Translations under genes and position numbers: made by a program | Assembly (NCBI GenBank): GCA_965613685.1 | Contig: OZ277031.1 | Location: 496,001 to 560,000 of the forward strand | Direction of reading: 5' to 3' | DNA: 64,000 bases | DNA from: Methylotenera oryzisoli_B | Lineage (GTDB): Bacteria; Pseudomonadota; Gammaproteobacteria; Burkholderiales; Methylophilaceae | In this document: positions 18,905 through 30,284 of the stretch, one piece after another | Numbering within the stretch: the stretch's first letter is position 1 | Layout of the letters: each line of letters opens with the position of its first letter | The notes under the pieces: generated by a model | The model's database searches: none | Told to the model about the DNA's origin: nothing | Seen by the model: only the letters and a program-made list of their open reading frames with translations

Positions 18905-19355
18905 CATACAATCTTTTATAATTTCGTTTTGTGAAATCATAAAAAGTTGGAGTCCCTTTATGGGAATTACTTTGATGTTGTGACGATAGTCAGAAGTTAG
19001 AAGCAAGAGCTTAGAGATGAGTGTTTGCTTCTAGTTTTTAACTAGACTGTTCTTTAACAAAATGGAAGAAGTAAAGTGAGCACATGCCTTTGTGATGAGG
19101 GTGTGTGTTCAAATGGGTAGTAATTGATTGCAAAATCGAAACATTTTGCTTTGTTTAGTTCCGGTTAGATAGTGTAGTGAATGTTAGCGATAACGTTTAC
19201 ACACGAAATAACCTAGAAATAAATGAAACAAAAAAACCATCTCAATCTGTACAACCTTGCAGGTTGAGAAAAGTTGCTTTAGAAACACCTATAGCTGACG
19301 TACTCATGCGTTGTGGGATCTGAATATTTAAAAGGGTTCAGGTTTTAAAGTTATA
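18905..19355 (+). other. rrn spacer with second boxA and 23S processing stem
   Basis: This 451-base spacer holds no tRNA or protein gene. A second boxA-like TTCTTTAACAAAA lies around 19050-19062. It is followed by GAAGAAGTAAAGT (19065-19077), exactly complementary to 22360-22372 after 23S, so this is the 5' strand of the pre-23S RNase III stalk. The rest (19078-19355) is AT-rich with no feature recognised. Confidence 0.75.
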
Positions 19356-22250
<2,895 letters not shown>

Positions 22251-22519
22251 TAACCTTAAAACTTGAGCCTGAATGCACGTTAAGTGTGATTTAGGTGACA
22301 GTGGTGGGTGTTTTATAAGTGACTTAGGTTAAGACAATGTAATCAAAGAACGCCATTAAACTTTACTTCTTCTGTTTGTTAAAAGCTGCATTGATTCGTT
22401 TTTAGAAAATGAGTGAATGCAAGTTTAAGACGCTGATTCCATGCAAATGGGATTGAGCGCACAGCATATCTGCTTGTGAGCCTTTGTGAAAACCTAGGGG
22501 TCATGAGTGTTACCGGTTA
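22251..22519 (+). other. 23S-5S spacer with 3' strand of pre-23S stalk
   Basis: The spacer contains ACTTTACTTCTTC (22360-22372), the 3' partner of the 23S processing stem. No tRNA gene is present. The remaining bases show nothing else recognisable. Confidence 0.7.
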
Positions 22520-22636
22520 TGCTTGGCGGCCATAGCGGTTTGGACCCACCCCTTCCCATCTCGAACAGGGCCGTGAAACGAACCAGCGCCAATGATAGTA
22601 TGCTTCTTGCATGCGAAAGTAGGTCACTGCCAAGCT
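22520..22636 (+). rRNA. rrf: 5S ribosomal RNA
   Basis: About 117 bases running from TGCTTGGCGGCCATAGCGG to CACTGCCAAGC; the two ends pair. The internal CCCATCTCGAACAGGGCCGTGAAACG is the conserved loop B/C region (given here as family context, in part). It is followed by a strong terminator. Confidence 0.96.
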
Positions 22637-22667
22637 ATTTATACAGACTGCCCTCGTGCGGTCGGCT

Positions 22668-22699
22668 AAACCCCCTCTATGAAAATAGCGGGGGTTTTT
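22668..22699 (+). terminator. rrn operon terminator
   Basis: CCCCCTCTAT (22671-22680) and ATAGCGGGGG (22685-22694) form a stem with one T/C mismatch around a GAAA tetraloop. TTTTT follows, with flanking A residues opposite. This is a textbook intrinsic terminator 35 bp after 5S, ending the operon before the convergent pepA-like gene. Confidence 0.92.
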
Positions 22700-22719
22700 A
22701 GTTTTAGGGTGGGGTGATT

Positions 22720-24180
22720 TTAGGGTGCGCTGAGTACGCTGTGTAACATCTCTAAGCCAAATCCAACACCAAAGCCATTGGTATCAGCCATGATGGCGCC
22801 TAAGCCACCTTTGCGGTTGGCTGAAGATAGGTCTACATGCAGCCATGGCACATCGTTCTCTATGAATCTTCCTAAGAAGCGAGCAGCGTGAATGTGGTCT
22901 GCGCCACCGTCTAGTGTGCATTGCTTAATGTCGGCGATGTCACTGTCCAAATCCGATTCGTAATCCTCGTCAAATGGAAAGGCGTGCACACGTTCGCCAG
23001 CCTTGCTGCCTGCGCCCACTGCCTTGCATGCCAATTCGGGACGGTTGCTGATTATCCCGCTCATTCTGTCGCCCAGGGCTGAAATCATGCTGCCGGTAAG
23101 GGTTGCAAAATCCATCATAAATTCAGGTTTTTCGCGGCTGGCTAGCGTCAGCGTGTCGGCTAGCACCATGCGGCCTTCGGCGTCCGTGTGGACTATCTCT
23201 ATGCTGGTACCATTGAGTGAGGTGACCACGTCATTTTGTTTATAGGCTAATGGCCCGATGTGGTTTTGCGCGATGGCTAACCAACAATCAATTCGGGCCG
23301 ATAACTGCTGTTGGCTGGCCGCTAAAAGTATGCCAAGCGCTACGGCTGATCCATTCATGTCTTCGTGCATGCCTTGCATGTATTTGGCCGGTTTAAGGTT
23401 GTGGCCACCGGTATCAAAGCAAATGCCTTTACCCACTAATGCTATGTGCTTTGACGCATTGCTAGGCTGGTAGCTTAAACGCACGATCGCCGCATCCTGG
23501 GGGTCGCTACCTTGGCCAACGGCATAAAACGCGCCGGCACCCATTTTTTTAAGGGTAGCCATGTCGTACTCTTGATGTGACCAGCCCATTTCTTTTGCTA
23601 ATAAGGCAATCTTCTGCCGGTATAGTCTAGGGGTAAGTTCGTTAGGCGGGGTCACCGTTAATTGCCGGCATAGTGCATTGCCGGCCACGCGCGCATTCAC
23701 GTAATCGTAATTATGCGTAGCTTGATAACCATACAAGCTAACTTTAGTTAAGGGCTTATGCTCATTTTTTGCCTTTTTGCTAGGCAGTGCCACGCTGTTG
23801 GCGGTAGCCACGTAATAGGCTGCGCAGGCATTGGCCTCTTTATTTACTTCATTACCAAAAACGCAAATAGCCAGTTCGGTAGCACGCTCATCTAGCAAGG
23901 GTTTCATGGCTTTTCTTAACAGGCTATGCCGTTGAAAAACAGTCAAATTTTCTTTTAATAGCACAAAACTCGCTAGGCTGTTGTTGGGTAAATCCACTGC
24001 TACAGGCGTCTTATTCAAGTCTTGGTATTCGCTGCCCATGCGTTTTAGCTTTGCTTGCAAGTTGTCGACAAAAGGCAGCTTGCTTGGCACCTCTTCTGAC
24101 ATAATGAAAAGTATGTGTTTTTCAGAATTTAGCGTTTTTTCACTGCATATCTCTGCATTTTGAACTAACTTTACCGGCAT
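22720..24180 (-). CDS. M17 family leucyl aminopeptidase-like protein
   Basis: The 486-residue cytosolic metallo-aminopeptidase has a variable N-terminal domain (1-165) and a catalytic C-terminal domain. Metal and active-site segments are VGKGICFDTGGHNLKP (Lys and Asp ligands) and MHEDMNGSA (Asp). The M17 signature here reads HTDAEGRMVLAD instead of the usual NTDAEGRL; the Asp and Glu ligands are kept but the Asn is replaced. It releases N-terminal amino acids from peptides; some M17 members also bind DNA, which cannot be judged here. GGGGA precedes the start by a good distance. A 12-bp palindrome sits 16-27 bp upstream of its ATG. Confidence 0.88.
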   Translation of the reverse strand: MPVKLVQNAEICSEKTLNSEKHILFIMSEEVPSKLPFVDNLQAKLKRMGSEYQDLNKTPVAVDLPNNSLASFVLLKENLTVFQRHSLLRKAMKPLLDERATELAICVFGNEVNKEANACAAYYVATANSVALPSKKAKNEHKPLTKVSLYGYQATHNYDYVNARVAGNALCRQLTVTPPNELTPRLYRQKIALLAKEMGWSHQEYDMATLKKMGAGAFYAVGQGSDPQDAAIVRLSYQPSNASKHIALVGKGICFDTGGHNLKPAKYMQGMHEDMNGSAVALGILLAASQQQLSARIDCWLAIAQNHIGPLAYKQNDVVTSLNGTSIEIVHTDAEGRMVLADTLTLASREKPEFMMDFATLTGSMISALGDRMSGIISNRPELACKAVGAGSKAGERVHAFPFDEDYESDLDSDIADIKQCTLDGGADHIHAARFLGRFIENDVPWLHVDLSSANRKGGLGAIMADTNGFGVGFGLEMLHSVLSAP

Positions 24181-24195
24181 TTTTAATTCCCCAAC

Positions 24196-24207
24196 TCTTA
24201 TATAAGA
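24196..24207. promoter_or_regulatory. Palindrome TCTTATATAAGA, possible operator
   Basis: This perfect 12-bp palindrome lies 16 bp upstream of the pepA-like start and 208 bp upstream of aceE. The identical 12-mer occurs beside the GntR regulator gene at 40829-40840. Its position at or near the pepA-like gene's probable -10 region would suit repression of that gene; an effect on aceE would have to act from a distance. Confidence 0.5.
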
Positions 24208-24415
24208 TGTAATACAAACCTAGCAAATCTCGCAAAAGGAGCGCATGCAATCTACGGTTTAACTTGACCAAAAAGGCTAAAAAAGCCACACTAACACCTA
24301 GATTAAACGAACATTCATGATTGGTCTTTTAATAGAACAGTCTAATTCACGTTTAGTTGCGTTCGTATGATTTAAATTATACGCGTAGCAACCACAACAC
24401 GGAGATATCTCACGC

Positions 24416-27088
24416 ATGGCAACAAATCAACAAGCTAAGGGTTTGACTGAAACGGATCCACAGGAAACGCAGGAGTGGTTGGATGCGCTGACTGCTGTTA
24501 TCGATAATGAAGGCACCGAGCGTGCCCATTTCTTACTCGAAGCGATGATAGATAAGGCCCGTCGTTCTGGTAGTAACTTACCCTATAACGCCACCACCGC
24601 CTACGTAAACACCATTCCTACGCACTTGCAACAACGCTTGCCAGGCAATCCGGAAATGGAACGCCGCATTCGTGCCTTGGTCCGTTGGAATGCCATCATG
24701 ACCGTGTTGCGTGCCAATGAAAAATCACCTGGCGTGGGTGGGCACATTGCCAGTTTCCAATCGGCAGCGACGCTGTACGACACGGCCTTTAACTATTTCT
24801 TTCGCGCAGCCAATGAGAATTTTGGTGGCGATTGCGTCTACTTCCAAGGCCACTCTTCTCCAGGTGTTTACGCCCGCGCTTTTCTAGAAGGCCGTATTAC
24901 TGAAGAGCAGTTGACTAACTTCCGTCAAGAAGTCGGTGGCAACGGTTTACCCAGTTACCCGCATCCATGGTTGATGCCTGATTTCTGGCAATTTCCAACC
25001 GTGTCCATGGGCTTGGGCCCGATCACCGGTATTTATCAGGCGCGTTTCCTTAAGTATTTACACGACCGTGGCATCGCCGACACCAGCGATCGTAAGGTTT
25101 GGGTATTCTGTGGTGACGGTGAAATGGATGAGCCTGAATCCTTAGGTGCGATATCTTTGGCCAGCCGTGAAAAATTAGACAATCTAATTTTTGTCATTAA
25201 CTGCAACTTGCAACGCTTGGATGGCCCAGTGCGAGGCAACGGCAAAATCATTCAAGAATTGGAATCGGATTTCCGTGGTTCAGGTTGGAATGTATTGAAG
25301 GTTATTTGGGGTTCTTATTGGGACCCATTGTTGGCCATGGACAAAGACGGTTTGTTGAAAAAACGCATGGAAGAGTGCGTGGATGGCGAATACCAAAACT
25401 TCAAGGCTAAGGGCGGCGCATACACGCGTGAGCACTTCTTTGGTAAATACCCCGAGCTAAAAGAAATGGTGGCGGCCATGAGCGACCAAGACATTTGGCG
25501 CTTAAATCGTGGTGGCCATGATCCGCACAAAGTGTACGCGGCCTACCATTCTGCCGTGAACCACAAAGGCCAACCTACGGTTATCTTAGCTAAAACCGTT
25601 AAAGGCTATGGCATGGGCGAAGCCGGTGAAGGTCAGAACATCACTCATCAGCAAAAAAGCATGGATTTGACTTCGTTGAAAGCCTTTAGAGACCGTTTTG
25701 ATCTGCCTATCACCGACGAGCAAGTCGAGAGCTTGAGTTTTTACAAACCTGCCGCTGACAGTCCGGAAATGGTCTACATGGCCGAGCGCCGTGCTGCCAT
25801 GGGCGGTTCTGTGCCAGCTCGTCGTCGTAAGGGCAACGATTTGGTGGTGCCTGAGTTATCTGCATTTGAAAACATGTTGGTGTCCACCGGTGAGCGTGAA
25901 ATCTCCACCACCATGGCTTTTGTCCGCATCTTATCGACTTTGGTGCGGGATAAACAATTGGGTAAATACATTGTGCCTATCGTGCCCGATGAGGCTCGCA
26001 CTTTTGGTATGGAGGGCATGTTCCGTCAATTGGGTATTTATGCCAGCCAAGGCCAGTTGTACGAGCCTATGGATTCCGATCAAGTGATGTATTACAAAGA
26101 ATCCAAAGACGGTCAAATTTTGGAAGAGGGCATCAACGAAGCCGGTTCATTCTCTAGCTGGATAGCCGCGGCCACGTCTTACAGCGTGTCTGGCGTACAG
26201 ATGATTCCGTTCTACATCTTTTATTCCATGTTTGGTTTCCAACGCATAGGCGATTTAGCATGGGCTGCGGGCGATTCACGTGCGCGCGGCTTCTTGTTGG
26301 GCGCGACCGCAGGCCGCACCACGCTTAATGGTGAAGGCTTGCAGCACGAAGACGGACACAGCCATTTAATGTCTGCCACCATCCCTAATTGCTTGTCTTA
26401 CGACCCCACCTTTGCTTACGAGTTGGCCGTGATTATTCAAGAAGGCATGCGCCGCATGGTGCAAAATCAAGAGGACGTGTATTACTACATCACCTTGATG
26501 AATGAAAATTACACCCATCCAGATATGCCTAAAGGCGCAGAAGCCGGCATTCTAAAAGGCATTTATAACTACAGTAAATCAAAAGCCAAAGGCGAAAAAG
26601 TCCAGTTGATGGGCAGTGGCGTGATATTGCGTGAAGTGATTGCGGCCGCTGATATGTTGGAAAAAGATTGGGGCGTGTCAGCCGACGTATGGAGCGTTAC
26701 CAGCTTCAACGAATTGCGTCGTGACGGTTTGGATGCCGAGCGTTGGAATATGCTTAATCCAGAAAAACCGCAGCGCTTAAGTTACGTGGCGGAAGTCATG
26801 AAAGGCGCCCAAGGCCCGACCATCGCCTCAACCGATTACATGAAGTCCTTTGCTGAACAAATTGCCGCTTTTGTACCAGGCAAATTTGTTGCCTTGGGCA
26901 CGGACGGTTACGGTCGTTCGGATAGTCGCGAAGCCTTGCGCAGCTTCTTTGAAGTGGATAGGTATTACGTTGTTGTGGCGGCACTGAAAGCCTTGGCTGA
27001 CGAAGGTAAATTGCCGGCTAGCAAAGTCAGTGAGGCCATTAAAAAATACAAGTTAGACGCTAACAAGCCTAACCCAACGACAGTTTAA
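24416..27088 (+). CDS. aceE: Pyruvate dehydrogenase E1 component (homodimeric)
   Basis: The 890-residue thiamine-diphosphate enzyme decarboxylates pyruvate and acetylates the E2 lipoyl group. The ThDP/Mg motif is GDGEMDEPESLGAISLASRE near residues 229-248, with NLQRLDGPVRGNGK following; EDGHSHL lies near 643. Length equals that of the E. coli AceE type. It starts behind GGAGATATC and opens an aceE-aceF-lpdA operon. The 235-bp intergenic region upstream contains an AT-rich stretch but no convincing -35/-10 pair. Confidence 0.98.
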   Translation: MATNQQAKGLTETDPQETQEWLDALTAVIDNEGTERAHFLLEAMIDKARRSGSNLPYNATTAYVNTIPTHLQQRLPGNPEMERRIRALVRWNAIMTVLRANEKSPGVGGHIASFQSAATLYDTAFNYFFRAANENFGGDCVYFQGHSSPGVYARAFLEGRITEEQLTNFRQEVGGNGLPSYPHPWLMPDFWQFPTVSMGLGPITGIYQARFLKYLHDRGIADTSDRKVWVFCGDGEMDEPESLGAISLASREKLDNLIFVINCNLQRLDGPVRGNGKIIQELESDFRGSGWNVLKVIWGSYWDPLLAMDKDGLLKKRMEECVDGEYQNFKAKGGAYTREHFFGKYPELKEMVAAMSDQDIWRLNRGGHDPHKVYAAYHSAVNHKGQPTVILAKTVKGYGMGEAGEGQNITHQQKSMDLTSLKAFRDRFDLPITDEQVESLSFYKPAADSPEMVYMAERRAAMGGSVPARRRKGNDLVVPELSAFENMLVSTGEREISTTMAFVRILSTLVRDKQLGKYIVPIVPDEARTFGMEGMFRQLGIYASQGQLYEPMDSDQVMYYKESKDGQILEEGINEAGSFSSWIAAATSYSVSGVQMIPFYIFYSMFGFQRIGDLAWAAGDSRARGFLLGATAGRTTLNGEGLQHEDGHSHLMSATIPNCLSYDPTFAYELAVIIQEGMRRMVQNQEDVYYYITLMNENYTHPDMPKGAEAGILKGIYNYSKSKAKGEKVQLMGSGVILREVIAAADMLEKDWGVSADVWSVTSFNELRRDGLDAERWNMLNPEKPQRLSYVAEVMKGAQGPTIASTDYMKSFAEQIAAFVPGKFVALGTDGYGRSDSREALRSFFEVDRYYVVVAALKALADEGKLPASKVSEAIKKYKLDANKPNPTTV

Positions 27089-27098
27089 GGACACAACC

Positions 27099-28430
27099 AT
27101 GGCCATACAAGACATACTCGTCCCCGATATTGGTAATTTTGAGAGCGTTGACGTCATCGACGTTTTAGTTAAAGTCGGTGATACCGTGGCAAAAGAAGAT
27201 TCGCTGATTACAGTGGAGTCGGATAAAGCGTCCATGGACATTCCGTCACCATTCGCAGGGGTAGTTAAAGCCGTTAAAATGAAAGTCGGTGACAAAATCG
27301 CGCAGGGCGATTTAATCATTAGCTTGGATATAGCCGCTGACGCGGCAATTGCCGAGATGCCTGCAGCTAAAGAGCAGCCAAGCGCGCCGCCAGTGAAGTT
27401 GGAAGTAGCCATTCCTGAACCCAGCCGACCCGCGCCCGAGCCACCTAAAACCATAGCGCCGGCGCATCAGCCTGTGCCAGTTGGCGAGAGCATAGTCGTG
27501 GATGCCGGCACCTTGTCTCATGCCAGCCCATCGGTACGTAAATTCGCCCGTGAATTAGGCGTTAACTTGGCATTGGTTAAAGGCACGGCCGCTAAAAACC
27601 GCATTTTGCAAGAAGACGTGCAAGCCTACGTGAAAGCCGAATTGGCCAAACCGCGCACGGAAAACATGGGTGCCGGTATCGGTAGCCTAGCGACATTGGC
27701 CATGCCGGTGATTGATTTCAGTAAGTTTGGTGCGATTGAAACCAAGCCATTGTCCCGCATCAAAAAACTATCCGGTGCCAATTTGCACCGCAATTGGGTG
27801 ACGGCGCCGCATGTCACGCAATTTGATGAAGCCGACATCACCGATTTGGAAGACTTCAGAAAATCCATGCAAGCCGATGCGGAAAAACGTGGGGTCAAAC
27901 TCACCATGTTGGCTTTCTTGATCAAGGCTTCGGTGAATGCCCTTAAAACCTACCCAAACTTCAATGCCTCGCTTTCGCCTGACGGCGACAGCTTGATATT
28001 GAAAAACTATTTCAATATCGGTTTTGCCTGCGACACGCCGGATGGCTTGGTGGTACCGGTGGTAAAAGACGTGCAACAAAAAGACGTGTTGGACATTGCC
28101 CGTGATTTAGCCGATTTGTCGACCAAAGCGCGTGAACGCAAATTGAAGGTTGAGGAAATGCAAGGCGGTTGCTTCACTATCTCCAGCTTAGGCGGCATAG
28201 GCGGCACCATGTTTACGCCTATCATTAATTGCCCGGAAGTGGCCATATTAGGCGTGTCACGCTCCAGTATGCAACCGGTTTACGACCCCAAGACCAAGGC
28301 ATTTGAGGCGAGGTTGATGTTGCCTATGTCCTTGTCTTACGATCACCGTGTGGTGGATGGCGCCGATGGCGCACGCTTCACTAGCCACATGCGCATGATG
28401 TTGAGCGACGTGCGTCGCTTGTTGCTCTAG
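27099..28430 (+). CDS. aceF: Pyruvate dehydrogenase E2, dihydrolipoyl acetyltransferase
   Basis: The 443-residue protein carries one lipoyl domain (1-75, lipoylated Lys43 in ESDKASMD), a Pro/Ala-rich linker (about 90-120), a peripheral subunit-binding domain (about 143-180, SPSVRKFARELG), and the catalytic domain ending with SYDHRVVDGADGARF, which holds the active-site His and Asp. It transfers acetyl to CoA and forms the core of the complex. A single lipoyl domain is at the short end for this family; a second, closely similar domain is attached to E3 in the next gene. It follows aceE by 10 bp. Confidence 0.97.
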   Translation: MAIQDILVPDIGNFESVDVIDVLVKVGDTVAKEDSLITVESDKASMDIPSPFAGVVKAVKMKVGDKIAQGDLIISLDIAADAAIAEMPAAKEQPSAPPVKLEVAIPEPSRPAPEPPKTIAPAHQPVPVGESIVVDAGTLSHASPSVRKFARELGVNLALVKGTAAKNRILQEDVQAYVKAELAKPRTENMGAGIGSLATLAMPVIDFSKFGAIETKPLSRIKKLSGANLHRNWVTAPHVTQFDEADITDLEDFRKSMQADAEKRGVKLTMLAFLIKASVNALKTYPNFNASLSPDGDSLILKNYFNIGFACDTPDGLVVPVVKDVQQKDVLDIARDLADLSTKARERKLKVEEMQGGCFTISSLGGIGGTMFTPIINCPEVAILGVSRSSMQPVYDPKTKAFEARLMLPMSLSYDHRVVDGADGARFTSHMRMMLSDVRRLLL

Positions 28431-28497
28431 GCAAGGGCTTTAAAAACAGCGGTTAATTGAAGTTTTATCTGAATTTAAGATTTATCTAAGGGTAAGC

Positions 28498-30276
28498 ATG
28501 AGCAATTTAGTGGACGTGTTGGTACCGGACATCGGTAACTTTGATAGCGTGGACGTCATCGAGGTCTTGGTAAAAGTTGGCGATGAGCTGGCTTTAGAAG
28601 ATTCCTTGATTACCGTCGAGTCAGACAAGGCCTCCATGGACATTCCTTCCCCGGTGGCGGGCATAGTCAAGTCCGTGACAGTGAAAGTGGGCGATAAAGT
28701 CGCTAAAGACAGTTTGCTGATGCAAGTTGAAAGCCAAGCCCAGGCGGCTAAGCCCGCGCCCGCGGCAGCAACGCCAGTTAAAGCAGAGGCGCCCGCAAAA
28801 TCAGAACCTGCACCTGTTCTTGCTGCCGCGCCGCTTGCCAGCAAGAATGCCGTGCCGGCCTCCGATGTGCATGCCGAAGTGGTGGTCTTGGGTTCCGGCC
28901 CTGGTGGTTATACCGCGGCATTCCGTGCCGCTGATTTAGGTAAAAAAGTTGTGTTGATTGAGCGCTACAGTACCTTGGGCGGCGTCTGCCTTAATGTAGG
29001 CTGCATCCCATCAAAAGCCTTGTTGCATACGGCTAAAGTGATTACCGAAGCCGAAGAGACGGCGCAGCATGGCGTGAGTTTTTCTTCGCCCAATATAGAC
29101 CTTGAGCAATTGCGTCATTGGAAAGCCAACGACGTGGTGGGTAAGTTAACCGGCGGCTTAGCGGCCATGGCCAAGCAACGCGACGTGACCGTGGTGCAAG
29201 GTTTGGGTAAATTTACTGGCCCCAATCAAATCGCAGTAACGGCAGCCGACGGCAAGTTAACCACGGTGAGCTTTGATTACGCCATCGTAGCCGCAGGCTC
29301 GCAAGCCACTAAGTTTCCTGGGGCACCGGCAGACGAGCGCATCATGGATTCCACTGGCGCCTTGGCCTTGGCCGACATCCCCAAACGTTTGTTGGTAATA
29401 GGCGGTGGCATTATTGGTTTGGAAATGGGCACGGTGTACGATGCCCTTGGCTCTAAAGTCAGTGTGGTGGAATTCACCGACGGCTTGGTGCAAGGTTGCG
29501 ACCGTGATCTTGTGCGCCCATTGCAAAAACGCATGGAGAAACGCTTCGAGAGCATCATGCTGTCGACTAAAGTCGTGAGCATGGAGGCTAAAGCCGACGG
29601 CATACACGTGAGTTTCGAAGGCGAAGCCGCACCCAAAGACGTGCAAGTTTACGACCGCGTGTTGGTCTCTATCGGCCGCAAGCCTAACGGCAAAAACATC
29701 GGCGCCGAATTAGCCGGCGTCAACATTAATGACTGGGGCTTTATCCCAGTGGACAAACAAATGCGCACCAACGTGCCGCATATTTTTGCCATAGGCGACA
29801 TCGTTGGTCAGCCTATGTTGGCTCACAAAGCCACGCACGAAGGCAAAGTGGCGGCAGAAGTCATTGCCGGCCATAAAGTGCAATTCCAAGCCATGACCAT
29901 TCCATCCGTGGCTTACACCGACCCAGAAATTGCTTGGGCAGGCGTGACCGAGACCGAAGCCAAGGCCCAAGGCCTAGATTACGAAAAAGCCTCGTTCCCA
30001 TGGGCTGCCAGCGGTCGTGCACTTTCTGTTGGCCGCACGGAAGGCACCACCAAATTGATTTTTGATAAAACCAGCCACCGCTTAATCGGTGCCGGTATCG
30101 TTGGTGTGAATGCCGGTGAATTGCTAGCCGAAACCGTTCTGGCCATAGAAATGGGTGCCGATGCGCATGATCTGGGCTTAACCATACACCCGCATCCAAC
30201 CTTGTCTGAAACAGTCTGCTTCGCGGCTGAGATGAAAGAGGGTACCATTACCGACCTCTACATCAAAAAAAGATAA
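28498..30276 (+). CDS. lpdA: Dihydrolipoyl dehydrogenase (E3) with N-terminal lipoyl domain
   Basis: The 592-residue flavoprotein reoxidises dihydrolipoamide with NAD. An N-terminal lipoyl domain (1-78, Lys44 in ESDKASMD) is joined by an Ala/Pro-rich linker to the oxidoreductase. FAD site: VVVLGSGPGGYTAAF near 128. Redox disulfide: GGVCLNVGCIPSK near 163-175. NAD site: GGGIIGLEMGTV near 302. Active-site His-Glu: HPHPTLSE near 561. This architecture is typical of beta/gammaproteobacterial PDH-specific E3. The domain closely resembles that of aceF, showing internal duplication. It lies 67 bp after aceF. Confidence 0.97.
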   Translation: MSNLVDVLVPDIGNFDSVDVIEVLVKVGDELALEDSLITVESDKASMDIPSPVAGIVKSVTVKVGDKVAKDSLLMQVESQAQAAKPAPAAATPVKAEAPAKSEPAPVLAAAPLASKNAVPASDVHAEVVVLGSGPGGYTAAFRAADLGKKVVLIERYSTLGGVCLNVGCIPSKALLHTAKVITEAEETAQHGVSFSSPNIDLEQLRHWKANDVVGKLTGGLAAMAKQRDVTVVQGLGKFTGPNQIAVTAADGKLTTVSFDYAIVAAGSQATKFPGAPADERIMDSTGALALADIPKRLLVIGGGIIGLEMGTVYDALGSKVSVVEFTDGLVQGCDRDLVRPLQKRMEKRFESIMLSTKVVSMEAKADGIHVSFEGEAAPKDVQVYDRVLVSIGRKPNGKNIGAELAGVNINDWGFIPVDKQMRTNVPHIFAIGDIVGQPMLAHKATHEGKVAAEVIAGHKVQFQAMTIPSVAYTDPEIAWAGVTETEAKAQGLDYEKASFPWAASGRALSVGRTEGTTKLIFDKTSHRLIGAGIVGVNAGELLAETVLAIEMGADAHDLGLTIHPHPTLSETVCFAAEMKEGTITDLYIKKR

Positions 30277-30284
30277 GCTTTTTA

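Noticed and set aside
18743..19006. ORFs over tRNA-Ile and tRNA-Ala (87 and 75 codons)
   Set aside because: Translations reflect tRNA sequence (SSAGRAPALQAGGRRFDP type), a well-known false-protein pattern.
24357..24383. TTGCGT...TATACG as an aceE promoter
   Set aside because: Spacer is 15 bp and both hexamers match weakly; AT-rich sequence gives such hits easily.
28939..30248. Several antisense ORFs over lpdA
   Set aside because: lpdA has every catalytic motif on the plus strand; the antisense frames are open because of codon bias.
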